A DNA stretch of 39,744 nucleotides, taken from the NCBI GenBank assembly GCA_032718475.1, contig JAUCBJ010001052.1:1-39744 (forward strand), written 5' to 3'. Position numbers and translations under genes: made by a program. Of the stretch, positions 11,233-21,927 are shown one piece after another. The notes beneath the pieces were generated by a model. The model did not search any database. It was not told where the DNA came from and saw only the letters and a program-made list of their open reading frames with translations. Numbering within the stretch: position 1 is the stretch's first letter; each line of letters begins with the position of its first letter. This stretch comes from Nemertoderma westbladi. Taxonomy: Eukaryota > Xenacoelomorpha > Nemertodermatida > Nemertodermatidae.

Positions 11233-12099
11233 GGGTGGTTCGTTTTTTACTTTTTTTCGATTTCATTGTTCTACCGGTAAACAAAAGTTTCCAAATGGTA
11301 AAAAAATAAGGCAAAAAATTTCTTTAAATTTCCTCTATATCTTCACAGATCCCAAGAGGGTTGAAATTTTGAGCCGGCGCGATGCACCATAATGAGATAT
11401 ATAACAATATAACACATTGATGAAAGATCAATGACTCAAAGAAAGAACTTCCTGCATGCATCAAATGTCTTCAAATTGGTCCAAACCTAGTTAGATACCA
11501 AAATTTAAATTTTTGGATCAATGGAACTAGTGCCACTAGATTATTCTCAATTTTCGCGATGGCCAACTTTGAGTTCTCCTACGGCATTAATACATTAATA
11601 TTATGCTCATTAGAACCGCAATGTCCGACTTAGTGGGGGTAGACACCTTCAAAACAAACGTAGAGCGAATAGTTCTTGAGATATCGCAGAAAATGTGAAG
11701 TCAGGCACAAGTCTACATTACAGCCTTTTTATAGCCTAAAAGTTGTCCATCACCAAAATTGAGAATAAGAGTCACTTGTGCCAAAGGGTAGGTTCTGGCC
11801 ATGTGCCCGTGGCACTACTTCCCTTAGTCCCAACTATCTAACTAAGTTTGGACCCATTTGATCACATTTGATGCATGCAGGAAGTTCTTTCTTTGAGTCA
11901 TTGATCTTTCATCAATGTGTTATATTGTTATATATCTCATTATGGTGCATCGCGATGGCTCAAAATTTAACCCTCTTGGGATCCGTGAAGATATAGACGA
12001 AATTTAAATAATTTTTTTTGCCTTACTTTTTTACCATTTAGCAACTTTTGTGCACCTGTAGAACAATAGAATCGAAAAAAAGTAAAAAGCCCACCACCC
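11233..12099. mobile_element. 867-bp foldback (MITE-like) element, TA-flanked
   Basis: About 350 bp at each end are inverted copies of one another. Shared words include GGGTGGT ends, ACTTTTTTTCGATT, ATATCTTCAC-GATCCCAAG, and a long near-identical block (about 11385-11465 against 11865-11950) containing CATTGATGAAAGATCAATG. TA dinucleotides abut both ends (11231-11232, 12100-12101). The ~170-bp loop has no ORF. The family is not assigned. Confidence 0.85.
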
Positions 12100-12379
12100 T
12101 AATTATTTCAGGATTCCAATAATGGTTTGAATTGGTTTAGGTTGGGAATAACAGTTGTTCTCTGACATTTCATATTTCGTTAAGGACCATTTTGGTTGCC
12201 GTATTTTTGGCCGCTTTTTTTGCCACGTTTTCCCGCGTTTTTGCCACGTTTTTTCCATTGCTTGACTTTAACACAATTCATAAAATAGTGTATTCTAGAA
12301 TACAAAGGTAGTACGTTGAAACAACAGGACAAGGAAACAACAGGTCTAACATTATAATTTTAAATAATTGTTAATTCCT

Positions 12380-12535
12380 GTATTCTATATATTCTCATAT
12401 ATTCTTTATATATTCTAATATATTCTTTATATTCTCATATATTCTTTATATATTCTCATATATTCTTTATATATTCTCATATATGCCTTATATTCTCATA
12501 TATTCTTTATATATTCTCATATATTCTTCTATTTT
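12380..12535. repeat. AT-rich short tandem repeat
   Basis: Repeats of TATATATTCTCATATATTCT-like words with a period of roughly 23 bp, about six copies. Confidence 0.85.
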
Positions 12536-12613
12536 TTAAATAGATTATGTTGTCGTACTGATAATGTTTTTGGCAGTTTGGAGAACAATAAATTTTTTTG
12601 AGTGTATAAACCG

Positions 12614-12896
12614 GGGTTTAAGGAAACATCCAACCCACACTTTATAAGGTAAAACTTCCCTTCTCTGTCGCAGACGCCTGTTGGATATACAGGCGAAAGG
12701 AAAAGAGCTGAGAGCAGAGAGCTTATGCAATCAATAAAGTCTCATGAAGGCAATCAAAGGCGGCAAGTATTAAGACCTTTATAGAACAATTATTAGTAAC
12801 TACCTTAGTATAGATACCACTGTGTGTTAGTTATCACTTTAAATTACATTCTTATGATTAACTGTCACAGAAAGACTGCTGCCGCCTGGTTTCCAG
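12614..12896. repeat. ~285-bp direct repeat, left copy, flanking the 24-bp array
   Basis: It is collinear with 13696-13988. Both begin with TTAAGGAAACATC, contain CAGACGCCTGT and GTATTAAGACCTTTATAGAA, and end with a GACTG...CGCCTGG-TTCC word. Divergence is moderate, with small indels. No coding potential is evident. Confidence 0.85.
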
Positions 12897-13027
12897 TTAC
12901 ATACAGACTGCTGGCACCGGCCTACCAGTTACAGACAGGGGCGTCACTAATTTTTACATCAATGTAATTTACTTGAACAGTGAAAAAAGAATTATAAAAT
13001 TAAAGGTTACTAAATTACAACACTCCA

Positions 13028-13555
13028 ATTCCGGGCGCGGGGTCACGCTTCTACACGGGGTGATGTGTCACGTCTCTGCCCGAGCGCGGGGTCACGTCTC
13101 TACACGGGCGCGGGGTCACGCTTCTGCACGGGCGCAGGGTCACGCTTCTAGACGGGCACGGGGTGATGTGTCACGTCTCTAACCGGGTGCGGGGTCACGT
13201 CTCTACACGGGCGCGGGGTCACGCTTCTACACGGGCTCGGGGTCACGCTTCTACACGGGCGCGGGGTCACGCTTCTACACGGGCTCGGGGTCACGCTTCT
13301 ACACGGGCGCAGGTCCATGCTTCTACGCGGGCGCGGGGTCACATCTCTACACGGGCGCAGGGTCACGCTTCTACACGGGAGCGGGGTCACGCTTCTACAT
13401 GGGCACGGGGTGATGTGTCACGTCTCTACTCGGGCGCGGGGTCACGTCTCTAAACGGGCGCGGGGTCACGTCTCTACACGGGCACGGGGTCACGTCTCTT
13501 CCCGGGCGCGGGGTCACGTCTCTACTCTACCCGGGCGTGGGTTAATGTCTCTACA
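13028..13555. repeat. CpG-rich minisatellite, 24-bp unit, ~22 copies
   Basis: The unit is close to GGGGTCACGCTTCTACACGG followed by GCGC, with CACGTCTC and CACGCTTC variants. Each unit carries three or four CpG sites, in strong contrast to the AT-rich flanks. A 24-bp period gives an octapeptide repeat (approximately RGHASTRA) in forward frames. The frames are broken between blocks and no gene signals accompany them. Confidence 0.95.
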
Positions 13556-13695
13556 TCCTCTTTGATCTCATCGTTCTTTGGTCATCATCTTTCTTTATAT
13601 AAAAATTACGACAAGAAAATAAACCTTGGTCCGATCAAATATATTTTCTTGGTCATTGGAAGTAAAAATTTATGTAATTTATCTTTAGTACGCAA

Positions 13696-13988
13696 AGGGT
13701 TAAGGAAACATCTAACCCACACTTGATGAGGTACAGCTTCCATTCTTTGTCGCCGCAGACGCCTGTAGGATTTACTGGCGATAGGAAAGTAGCTGACTCT
13801 GACAGCAGATAGCTTTATGCAATCAATATAATCTCAAAGGGAATCAAAGGCGGTAAGTATTAAGACCTTTATAGAACAATTATTAGTAACTAACCTTAGT
13901 ATAGATACCATTGAATGTTAATTTACCACTTGAAATTACCTTCTTATGATTAATGGTCACAGACAGACTGTTTGGCGCCTGGCTTCCG
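13696..13988. repeat. ~290-bp direct repeat, right copy, flanking the 24-bp array
   Basis: This is the partner of 12614-12896 in the same orientation. The two copies bracket the GC-rich array, so the array lies between the halves of a segmental duplication or between two terminal repeats of a decayed element. Confidence 0.85.
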
Positions 13989-13989
13989 C

Positions 13990-14105
13990 CAATTTTTAAA
14001 ACAACGTCACGACCAACTACAGATACAACCCGCCAAGCTGCTGCAAAGCCCCTAAATTTAGTGGGCCAGTTATTTCTCTTACATAGAATCCCTGAAACCA
14101 GTGTC
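13990..14105. repeat. Dispersed repeat shared with 30308-30415
   Basis: Both loci share CCGCCAAGCTGCTGCAAAGC and CCCCTAAATTTAGTGGGCCAG, and both continue to TAGAAYCCCTGAAAC. They have the same orientation and high identity over about 110 bp. At this locus it abuts the 3' tail of the LINE remnant. Confidence 0.8.
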
Positions 14106-14114
14106 GGAGCCACT

Positions 14115-14320
14115 ACTACTATTACTACTACTACGATCGGCATGCTGCATTGCAGTTGCATTATATATATATATAACATATATATTAAGAATGCTATGCC
14201 GGCTTGTCGACAAAATTGCTCCGCCATAACACCCTATCACCCATGACATTTGCTAGATCATTAGTATTTTCAAGGACAGTGTCCTTTAAGATGCGTCTCA
14301 AGAAAGTCATGGGCTGGCCG
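14115..14320 (-). pseudogene. LINE 3' remnant: C-terminal ORF end and 3' tail
   Basis: Read on the minus strand, the sequence encodes a PMTFLRRILKDT segment, then a DLANVMGDR segment and LW. This is the C-terminal end typical of many LINE polymerase ORFs (TFL..LK.DTGL...L...M.DR..W). The short 3' region ends in a GTA/TAG-rich simple repeat near 14115-14130. A second copy of the same stretch lies at 34229-34397. Everything upstream in the element is missing, as in a 5'-truncated insertion. Confidence 0.75.
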
Positions 14321-14384
14321 GTCCTGGCTGGTCCTGACGGCGAAAGCAATGTCCTACAAAGCGGAAGCGGTTCCGTTCAATACA

Positions 14385-15010
14385 ATTTTGATGGAATAAA
14401 GGTTTTCGAGGACGCTGATCACGACAACACTTGTCGAAAATATTTTCTGGAAATGCAAACATTATTTTTGGTGCCCCAGAACAAAAAGAACAAGTAGCAA
14501 AAATTTCAAACCTTTTAAGTTTTCAAAGCCTCTGATCACGATACATCTCGTTAAAAATCATTCGTGGTAACGCGACTATAATTTTTGGTTTTTGTTTGGT
14601 GGGACGAAAAAAACAAGTAGGTTGAAATTTCAAACTGCAAAAATCGAATTTAGTTGGATAATACGATATTTTTGAGTGTCTAATTCGTGATCAAAATCTC
14701 CGAAAACCCAATGTAATAATAAGGTTGATTTGGAAATGATTTTTAATTTTTTCAAATTTGTGGGACATGTATTTTTCGTGCCGCACATTGACACGCATCT
14801 AAAAAAGCCGTTATCAACAAGGAAGGTTATTTTTCAGTGCCATGTTCGTGATCAGCATCCCAAAAGCCCCTATGGTCATAAATACAATTTGATTTCGCGG
14901 TGATTTTTCATAATCATATTTCCACTACCGGTACTTGTTTTTTTGTGCTCCAGGGGGTACAAATAACTGAATGATAACTAATATAACAACATGCCAATGT
15001 TGTTATATTA
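14385..15010. repeat. Dispersed satellite-like repeat, copy 2, ending in a hairpin
   Basis: It is collinear with 30610-31000 and related to 9395-9860. GTGATCAGC-type words recur at internal spacings of roughly 180 bp. The right end is a 14-bp perfect hairpin (14979-14992 with 14997-15010, loop GCCA). The hairpin is partly kept in the 31 kb copy. There is no ORF. Confidence 0.75.
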
Positions 15011-15950
15011 CACAAATCTTCGATATGTTTGATGTCGAGGAATAAACTTTCCCAACGAAACTGTACTGCAAATTTAATACTTTTTGTTGTTTGAAAATTT
15101 ACAGCTAGTTGCACTTTAGGTGTTCTTTTAGTTTCTATTGAAAAATAAAAATTTTACTTCTAATCTCGCTTTCGATTACTAATAATTAATTCAAGTAAAC
15201 CAAAAAGAATAGTAGGCCTATTTGGTTATACCAAAGTCTATGAACGGTGATGTACTGTATTTTGTGTAACAATTTTATCAATTCCGAAAGGTGTTGGTTG
15301 ATATGGTAATAATGGTTGCCAGGAACTCCCCATATCTCGAAAACTACTGGAGTATCTATAGTAGGAGATGACCTATACTGCCGTCCTAAGACAAACCCAT
15401 GTAACTCGAATTTTGACGAAAATGAGATATTGGTATAATTTTAATTAAAGCTTACGGCGAGCTCTGTCTGGTGGTAGAACTTATTAGAGTGCATCTAAAC
15501 TATAAAGGGGTTAAAAAGGGGGTAGAATGTAACTGCATTGTATGAATTTGTTAAGGCATGTCACGGCAGAACCATGTAACCCTAATGTGATAATGACACT
15601 CCATGTAACTATAAGCGTACACCATGTATCTTATGCGAGTTTCATTGTTTTGGCTTAGGAACAGCTGTGGAAATTTATATAATTTACATGATGTAATATA
15701 AGTAAACTGGTTAGAATTTGTAAGGTAAATCCATGTATCTCAAAAATCAAAATCAAATACATTTTTCAAATAGCTAGCTTAAGTTTGGTGCTCTAAGAGT
15801 TTCTATGTATTTAAATATACTATTTGACTGAACTTTAGTGTTGGTACAAACACCTGATAAAGATTTGCGTGGAACGGCGTCTGTTACTGACGGGAACGCC
15901 GTTGCAGAACAACCTCATTGAGTTGGTGTCGCGGTTGTACTTCGCATATA
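15011..15950. other. Noncoding stretch with part of a dispersed repeat
   Basis: No gene is recognised. The piece 15265-15335, containing GCCAGGAACTCC and ATATCTCG-AAACTACTGGAG, recurs inverted at 30500-30570. The word CCATGTAWCT recurs about five times between 15395 and 15740 without a fixed period. Confidence 0.6.
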
Positions 15951-16636
15951 TTCGAAGAAAGATCACAAAAAAATAACACCGGGTACCAACTTTTAGATAA
16001 AATTTTCCACGCGTTGCTTTTCTACAAGAGAATTCCCCAAATTATTGAATAAAATTGTCGCGAAATTAAATATTTATTTCTTATCAGATCAGGCCTAGCC
16101 TAAGCCTACAACTAATATTCTAACATAAGTAGGCTTAAGTTAAGTGTGGTTACCACCGGGACAGAGATCCCTACCGGTAGCTGCCAGGGTAGGTACCTAA
16201 CCGGGACCCAGCTCTTTATATTGCAGTGTGGCAGTAGGCAGGTAGGTACCGGTACCTATGTTGTACCGACATGTTGTAGCGTAAGTCATGTACATTACGT
16301 ACGGTAACGGGCCTAACTTCCTAATCCAAATCCTCAGCAATCAGTCCGAGACCAAGCTATTCCAGTACACAGGCAAACAGGCCTATTAGCTAACCCGCTA
16401 TTACTATATTTGACAGGTACGGGACCCGGTAGGCTTCCCTACATAGTTTGTTATACAGTACAACAGTACACAACAAAATAATTATAGGCCTACCTACCTG
16501 ATAAGAAATTAATATTTAATTTCGCGACAATTTTATTCCATAATTTCGGGAATTTTCTTATAGAAAAGCAACGCGTGGCTAATTTCAACTAAAAGTTTGT
16601 AGCCGGTGTTATTTTTTTATGCTCTTTCTATTTTCA
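15951..16636. mobile_element. ~690-bp foldback element with ~140-bp inverted arms
   Basis: The left arm (about 15951-16092) matches the reverse complement of the right arm (about 16493-16636). Shared words include AAAAAAATAACACCGG, CCACGCGTTGCTTTTCTA and TTGTCGCGAAATTAAATATT. The interior is rich in AGGCCTA and ACCGGTA words and has no ORF. No target duplication is clear. Confidence 0.8.
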
Positions 16637-17907
16637 AATGTGTTCGATTGTGTTCGGCAGTTTTTGGAGTGTGTTCGGGTGTGTTCTTGTGTGTTCGCTT
16701 GTGTTCTGTAAAAAGAACTATCCCCTGATACTGTACATAGGAAACCCAGGAATGTCACCTCTAGACCAATCTGCTCTATCCAAAATAAACATAAAGACAC
16801 TTTTAGCCGATTCATAACTTCGGCCTTTGGGAGATATATTTATTTACGTTTCTTTCATCATCATCTTATCATTACCATCAACATTTAGCTCATATATCAC
16901 ACATCAAACCATACAGTAGGGCCTACCTACTGTACTATATGTACAGTATATACTGTACAGCATTGGGGGATCTCATTTGTTTCCTAAGCTTATCTCGCGT
17001 GCAAATTGTTTTCGCCATGAGGAACAGTCTGTGACTCTGAGTGATAAATGGCTGCGACATGACGCCGGCAATATAATACACACAATTATATTACCACGTT
17101 GCAGCCACATTTCGAGCGCTACAGTACTGTATGGAATACTTCTTGCAGCTGCTGCTCTGGTTACAGATCAGTATCCCACGTGTAATGTGACTGACTGCCC
17201 AACAGCTAGACTGACACGACGGTTTTCAATATATGTGCGAATGTTTATTCATTTAGCTTTCTTATTGCCGCTACTATCAGTCTATACTATGTTAGTGCCA
17301 TATACTGTAGCAACCAACAGAACAAAACACAACACAATCCTGAATTCTATAGCCAGGTTGGTGGAAAAACAGTTCAAAAATAAATTACGGCTAAATCAGA
17401 TAGGTTAATACAGTAGGTAATGCACTGCTGGCGCATCCCGGGGCTCACGGACAACGGCTGTCACTCATCCTGGACCTGCACTGCATTGTTCATTTGCCAA
17501 AAAGTAACGGCAGCCACACTCTTTAAATCACTTAGCTTTAAGTCTGCCTACAGTACCTGTCTGAAGTCTGCATGTGTCAGTGCGTGCTGAAACGTCTTAC
17601 TGCTGTTACTGTTTATACTTTTGGTTTATTTGTATGTACAGTATTTATATTTCCCAGTCAGTTAGGTTGTACTGTACCCATCTTGTTCATAGATATATTT
17701 CTGGTGGTGTCTGTATGGTCTGTTTACTGCTGTATTATTTACTTATATACTTACTGTACTTACTGCATTATATAAGATATCTATTATTACTGTAGACTGT
17801 GCAATACAGCCAATATAGAGTTATTTGTTATGCAGGTTAGATATAGTAGTAAACAATTTTGGTTCTAATTATTCTTACTTTTGGTTCTTTCTTATTTTGG
17901 TTGCATG
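16637..17907. other. Noncoding stretch, no gene recognised
   Basis: GTGTTCG-rich short repeats occupy about 16640-16705. A 143-codon forward ORF (16977-17408) with hydrophobic stretches has no recognisable motif and no supporting signal. TACTGTA-rich sequence dominates 17540-17800. I see nothing else. Confidence 0.5.
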
Positions 17908-17909
17908 TA

Positions 17910-19854
17910 CAGTCGGGGTCTCAAAGTGCATCTGTTCTTTGAGATTTTCTCAAAGAACTAAAAGTGTCTCAAATTTCTAAAAGTGGTCCAAGAAAAGGAC
18001 AAAGTGTCCTCAAAGATTTCAAAGTAGTACTGTCAGTCATTTCATACAGTTCTGCCTGAAACTGGCTATGGTATGGGGTATATTGACTTTGACTATAGGG
18101 TAAAATATAAGTAATAAAACCTCTATGAAACAATAAAGATGCCTCCAAAAAATACTGCAGTAATAAATATTTGTTACTGAAAGTAAGAATTAAACTTACT
18201 GCAGTAATAAAAAATTGTCTTTTTCTGCAGTAACAAATAATTTGTTACTGCAGTAGAAATGTTTATTCAATTATTTATTCATTTATTAATATTGATTATT
18301 GCAGTAATAAATATTTGTTACTGCAGTAATAAATATTTGTTACTGCAGTAATTGTTATATGTTACTGCAGTAACTAATATTTAATACAGCAGTATTTTTT
18401 GTAGGTATTTTTATTGTTTCATAGAGGATTTTATTAATTTATATTTGGACTCTTTAGAGACGCCATAATTGCGGGCTATCGGAATGTGTTGGTATTTGTG
18501 TCATAGACAGTTTGTCTGTTGCCCTATCTATATTAATGTATAGTGCTAAAACTGTACTGTTTAAATTTGTTTAGCCCACGTGAACGCCGAATACCTTTAC
18601 CAATGCATTTCAATGGTCAACCAGCCATACTTTGACTGTAAATTGTGTTATACAAAGTAAAGAATAACGATAGAGGCAGGAATAAAGATAAATGATTCAA
18701 GCGCACTAATTGGCTGTTCCTATAGATGTTTTAGACATTGATGGTGCGCAATGCATATGGTCAGAGCGACCGCCCAGTCTGCCAAAATCTATTATGTAAT
18801 CAAATGGTACCACAAGCCAAGCAAAGCATGTGACAGTTCTTTCCGACTCTGCACCTGTTTGTTTGAAGGTCGCCGTCCGTGGGTCGCTACTCACTAGCTG
18901 TGATTGATAGTTTAAACTGGGTACCGCTTTGCCAGAAGGCGGTAAACATCAATTGAATATGAGGCAAACATTTAAAATATGCTCAAATATAAACGCCAGC
19001 GGCAGGGCATATTTTAATATATCTATTAAGCTAAAACAACACAAGAGTGTAGCCGTTCTATCGTACTTGAAAGTTGAAAGCCTTTCTTCGTTTTTAAGAA
19101 GAAATTCTCGCGCTCTCGTCACCATAGTTATCATATTAATTAATCAGTTAAGGTAGTACGGTTTGACCTGAGGTGACTAATGAAATGAATAACAAAAGTT
19201 ATTACAAGCTTTCTCCCAACAGGGCTTCTTTAGGTCATTATAATGAAACTGCATATACACAGAGATACTACAGTGCAGTGTCTCTTACATTAATTGTTAA
19301 TATTATATTGTATTATGTTATTAAAATAATCAATCTTGTGAAGCATTAATCTTGTTTCACAAATTATGTTTCATGTATTATTTGAATGAATGTTTTTTAG
19401 AAAGACTTTAGGGTGCCGTAAATTCAATTTGTACTTGCGACCTAAAACCCATCCCGTAATGACCTCAGGAACCTCAATTTGATAAATTAATGGGAATATA
19501 GCTTCTATGCAACAACTGGCCAGCACACAAGTATCACTTTGTTGCCCGCATAATATTGTTCCCGGAGAATGCCTCTGCCTCTCAGTTAACTTACCACGAG
19601 CTGTCAATCAGGAATACCTCGGAGTTTATTTTCTCAAAGAATTAAAAGTGCCGCAAACTACCTCAAAGTGACATTTCTCAAAGATTTCAAAGAATTAAAA
19701 GTGCCTAAAAGCAGGAAATCACTTTGAGATTCCCAACTAAAAGTGTCTACAAGAATTCAAAGCGGCCGTTGGGAGTAATGTAATGACTTTTAGACACTTT
19801 TAGAAAAACTTTGAGAAAATCTCAAAGAACAGATGCACTTTGAGACCCCGACTG
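17910..19854. mobile_element. Nonautonomous pogo/Tigger-like DNA element, TA target duplication
   Basis: The termini 17910-17955 and 19809-19854 are perfect 46-bp inverted repeats starting CAGTCGGGGTCTCAAAGTGC. TA flanks both sides (17908-17909, 19855-19856). CAGTC-type ends with a TA duplication are typical of the Tc1/mariner/pogo superfamily. The subterminal word TCAAAGAATTAAAAGTG recurs at the right end and may represent transposase binding sites. No transposase ORF is present. A second element (18117-18431) is nested inside. Confidence 0.85.
18117..18431. mobile_element. Nested ~315-bp MITE with repetitive CTGCAGTAATAAATATTTG interior
   Basis: The inverted ends share CCTCTATGAAACAATAAA and CCAAAAAATACTGC. 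TA lies on both sides (18115-18116, 18432-18433). The interior is a run of CTGCAG-centred and GTAACAAATATTTATTAC-type self-complementary words, about 23 bp apart. The element lies inside the 17910-19854 element, so it inserted later. Confidence 0.75.
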
Positions 19855-19856
19855 TA

Positions 19857-20284
19857 TATCATTGCCAACATTGTACATCTCAGTTGCAGTTAAATTGGAT
19901 TATTATTGTACAGTACTGTAGATATGTAGGCCTACTGTAAACAGCACAGAAACCCGGTAAGGCAATAAATGACAACTGACCAAACTCTAAAAAGGAGTAT
20001 TACAACAAATCTTGAGAAATTTCCTTAACATTTAACAATATAATATAACTTCCCACATTAAAGTTTACCGTACTTGTAAATTTTTGGGGACAATTTATTT
20101 GCCCCACAATGATTTTTGCACAAATTATCGTAAAACTTCCGGACAATATATTTTAACAGAATTCCCGAATTCACTGAACTATTAAAAAAATCCCAAACTA
20201 CATAACCAAAAACTACTAAAAGTCTACTAAAAGTAAAAATGTAAAGTAAAAGTAAAAAATACTACTAAAAGTCCCAAACTACAT
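19857..20284. other. Noncoding stretch, no gene recognised
   Basis: AT-rich sequence. ACTACTAAAAGT words cluster at about 20210-20275, immediately before the 50-bp tandem repeats. Confidence 0.5.
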
Positions 20285-20490
20285 AACCAGTTAAGTTAGT
20301 TGTTCACGTGCTGCGCGAAGTCCTAAACTAAATAAGCAGTTCTAGCTTAGTTGTTCATGTACTGCTCGAAGTCCGAAACTACATAACCAGTTAAGTTAGT
20401 TGTTCACGTGCTGCGCGAAGTCTCAAACGAGATGGTTTAGTAATAGTAAGTTAGCTTAGTTATTCACGTGCTGCTCGAAGTCCCAAACCA
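20285..20490. repeat. Tandem repeat, ~50-bp unit, 4 copies
   Basis: The core words AAGTTAGTTGTTCACGTGCTG and CGAAGTCCCAAAC recur with starts of CTGCKCGAAG at about 20311, 20362, 20411 and 20471. The CACGTGCTGCGCGAAG word resembles the start of the dispersed repeat that follows. Confidence 0.8.
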
Positions 20491-20519
20491 ATTATTAGTA
20501 TAATTAGTTAATTAACTGG

Positions 20520-20760
20520 CACTGATGCTTTACGAAGGCCCCACGAAAATTCAACTTGGAAAATATTTAGAAATGTGCCCAACTACATGTGTACCAAGTT
20601 TGGTTACATTTCATCGAGGTGTGATCGAGTTATTAACGTTCAAATATTAGCGCGACAGAGAGACAGAGCGACAGAGAGACAGATGGAGAGACCGACAGGT
20701 TGATTTCATGGTACCCCTACGCTAAGGCTCTCTTACTTCGTACAGTAGCTCGCCCCACAA
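20520..20760. repeat. Dispersed repeat A (pair with 21928-22176)
   Basis: It shares AAATTCAACTTGGAAAAT, TGTACCAAGTTTGG, GAGTTATTAACGTT and a terminal GCTCGCCCCACAA with copy B. The CAGAGAGACAGA simple repeat inside corresponds to CAGAACAACAGA in copy B. A fragment of the terminal part occurs inverted at about 29688-29725. Confidence 0.8.
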
Positions 20761-21330
20761 CACATGCGCCAGGCTCCCTCCCACATACAGCGCCGATAAT
20801 GGGATTGGATACAGGCGCAGCTCAGCATTAGGATTGAATGGTTTGAATATTCCAGACATACAAATTAAAATAAATTATGTAAACATATAATATTATTCAA
20901 TAATTGTTTAAATGTTGATCTTAAATGAAGCAGATAAGGTATATAAATAATTAATTAATAATGGATCATATGATATTAAACATATTTTTTGTTCCTGTCA
21001 GGGCCATAATAGTATAAGTTTCACCTGAAGTTAAGTAGAACCGAGGACCTCTCACACACATGTGTATATTGTGTATGTTCCATGTCCTCGGTGCCCCTGT
21101 GAAATACGCGTGAACAAATTTACACTTTCAACTATTATATTCAAAGTGTGTTGAACCCATCTCGTACCGTTTATTGAAAAGTGAAGGTGTTTTTTTAAAT
21201 TAGTTTTACGAAAACGAGATAAAGAAAAGAATTGATAGTCCTCGGTTTGTAGATGATATACGGAAGTCCTCGTTTTACACCATATGCCCGTATAGGTGTG
21301 TGGGCGCCGAGCAGCTCCAAGCTTTTTTAA
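20761..21330. other. Noncoding stretch, no gene recognised
   Basis: No ORF of interest. The word GAGGACCTC/TCCTCGGT appears as a loose inverted pair around 21040-21090. Confidence 0.45.
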
Positions 21331-21336
21331 GTCTGT

Positions 21337-21660
21337 AACCTGCCACCTGCTCCTTTCCCTGATTTGGTAAAGTGATTGTTTATTGTTTTGGTTAGAAAAT
21401 CCCGCCTCTGTAACCTGCTCCTTTCTCTCAATTGGTAATGTTATCGTTTATTGTTTTGGTTAGAAAATCCCGTCTCTGTAACCTGCTCCTTTCCCTGATT
21501 TGCTAAAGTGACTGTTTATTGTTTTGGTTAGAAAATCCCGCCTCTGTAACCTGCTCCTTTCCCTCAATTAGTTAAATGATCGTTTATTGTTTTGGTTAGA
21601 AAGGCCTGCCTCTGTAACCTGCTCCTTTCCTTCATTTGGTAAAGTGACTGTTTATTGTTT
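21337..21660. repeat. Tandem repeat, ~69-bp unit, ~5 copies
   Basis: Each unit contains TGTAACCTGCTCCTTTCCCT and GTTTATTGTTTTGGTTAG. Single diverged copies occur inverted at about 34836-34900 (abutting the LINE fragment) and partially at about 32563-32615. The array is therefore an expansion of a dispersed repeat. Confidence 0.85.
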
Positions 21661-21714
21661 TGTATAATTTTTGTAAGTTTTAGTAGTAATAAGTTTTGTT
21701 TATTGTATAATTCA

Positions 21715-21835
21715 GGGGGGGCATAATTTCCTAAGGGGGGGCATTTTTTCCTAGGGAAATTTGCCCGGGGGGGCATTTTTTCCTAGGAAAATATGCCCCC
21801 CCGGACACATTTCCCGGGGGGGCATATTTTCCTGT
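21715..21835. repeat. G7-tract repeats with a 36-bp near-perfect palindrome
   Basis: GGGGGGGCAT-TTTCCTA words are repeated four or five times in alternating orientation. 21767-21802 is a palindrome with two mismatched positions centred on TCCTAGGA. Confidence 0.8.
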
Positions 21836-21927
21836 TACACCGTACTGTAATCCTGTAGTCTCCTAGCAACCAGCTGATGCCAAGCCTAATAATTTTTGGG
21901 TAGATTAATTATAACTGTAAGACAGTT

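Noticed and set aside
12973-13565. Octapeptide-repeat protein genes in the 24-bp array
   Set aside because: Open frames are forced by a 24-bp period. Blocks change frame and there are no flanking coding signals.
13883-14246. ORFs around the 14 kb LINE remnant
   Set aside because: They cross the boundary between unrelated repeats, and one is the antisense of the LINE tail.
16977-17408. 143-codon ORF with hydrophobic segments
   Set aside because: There is no recognisable motif, no supporting context and repeat-like flanks. The length is compatible with chance in this window.
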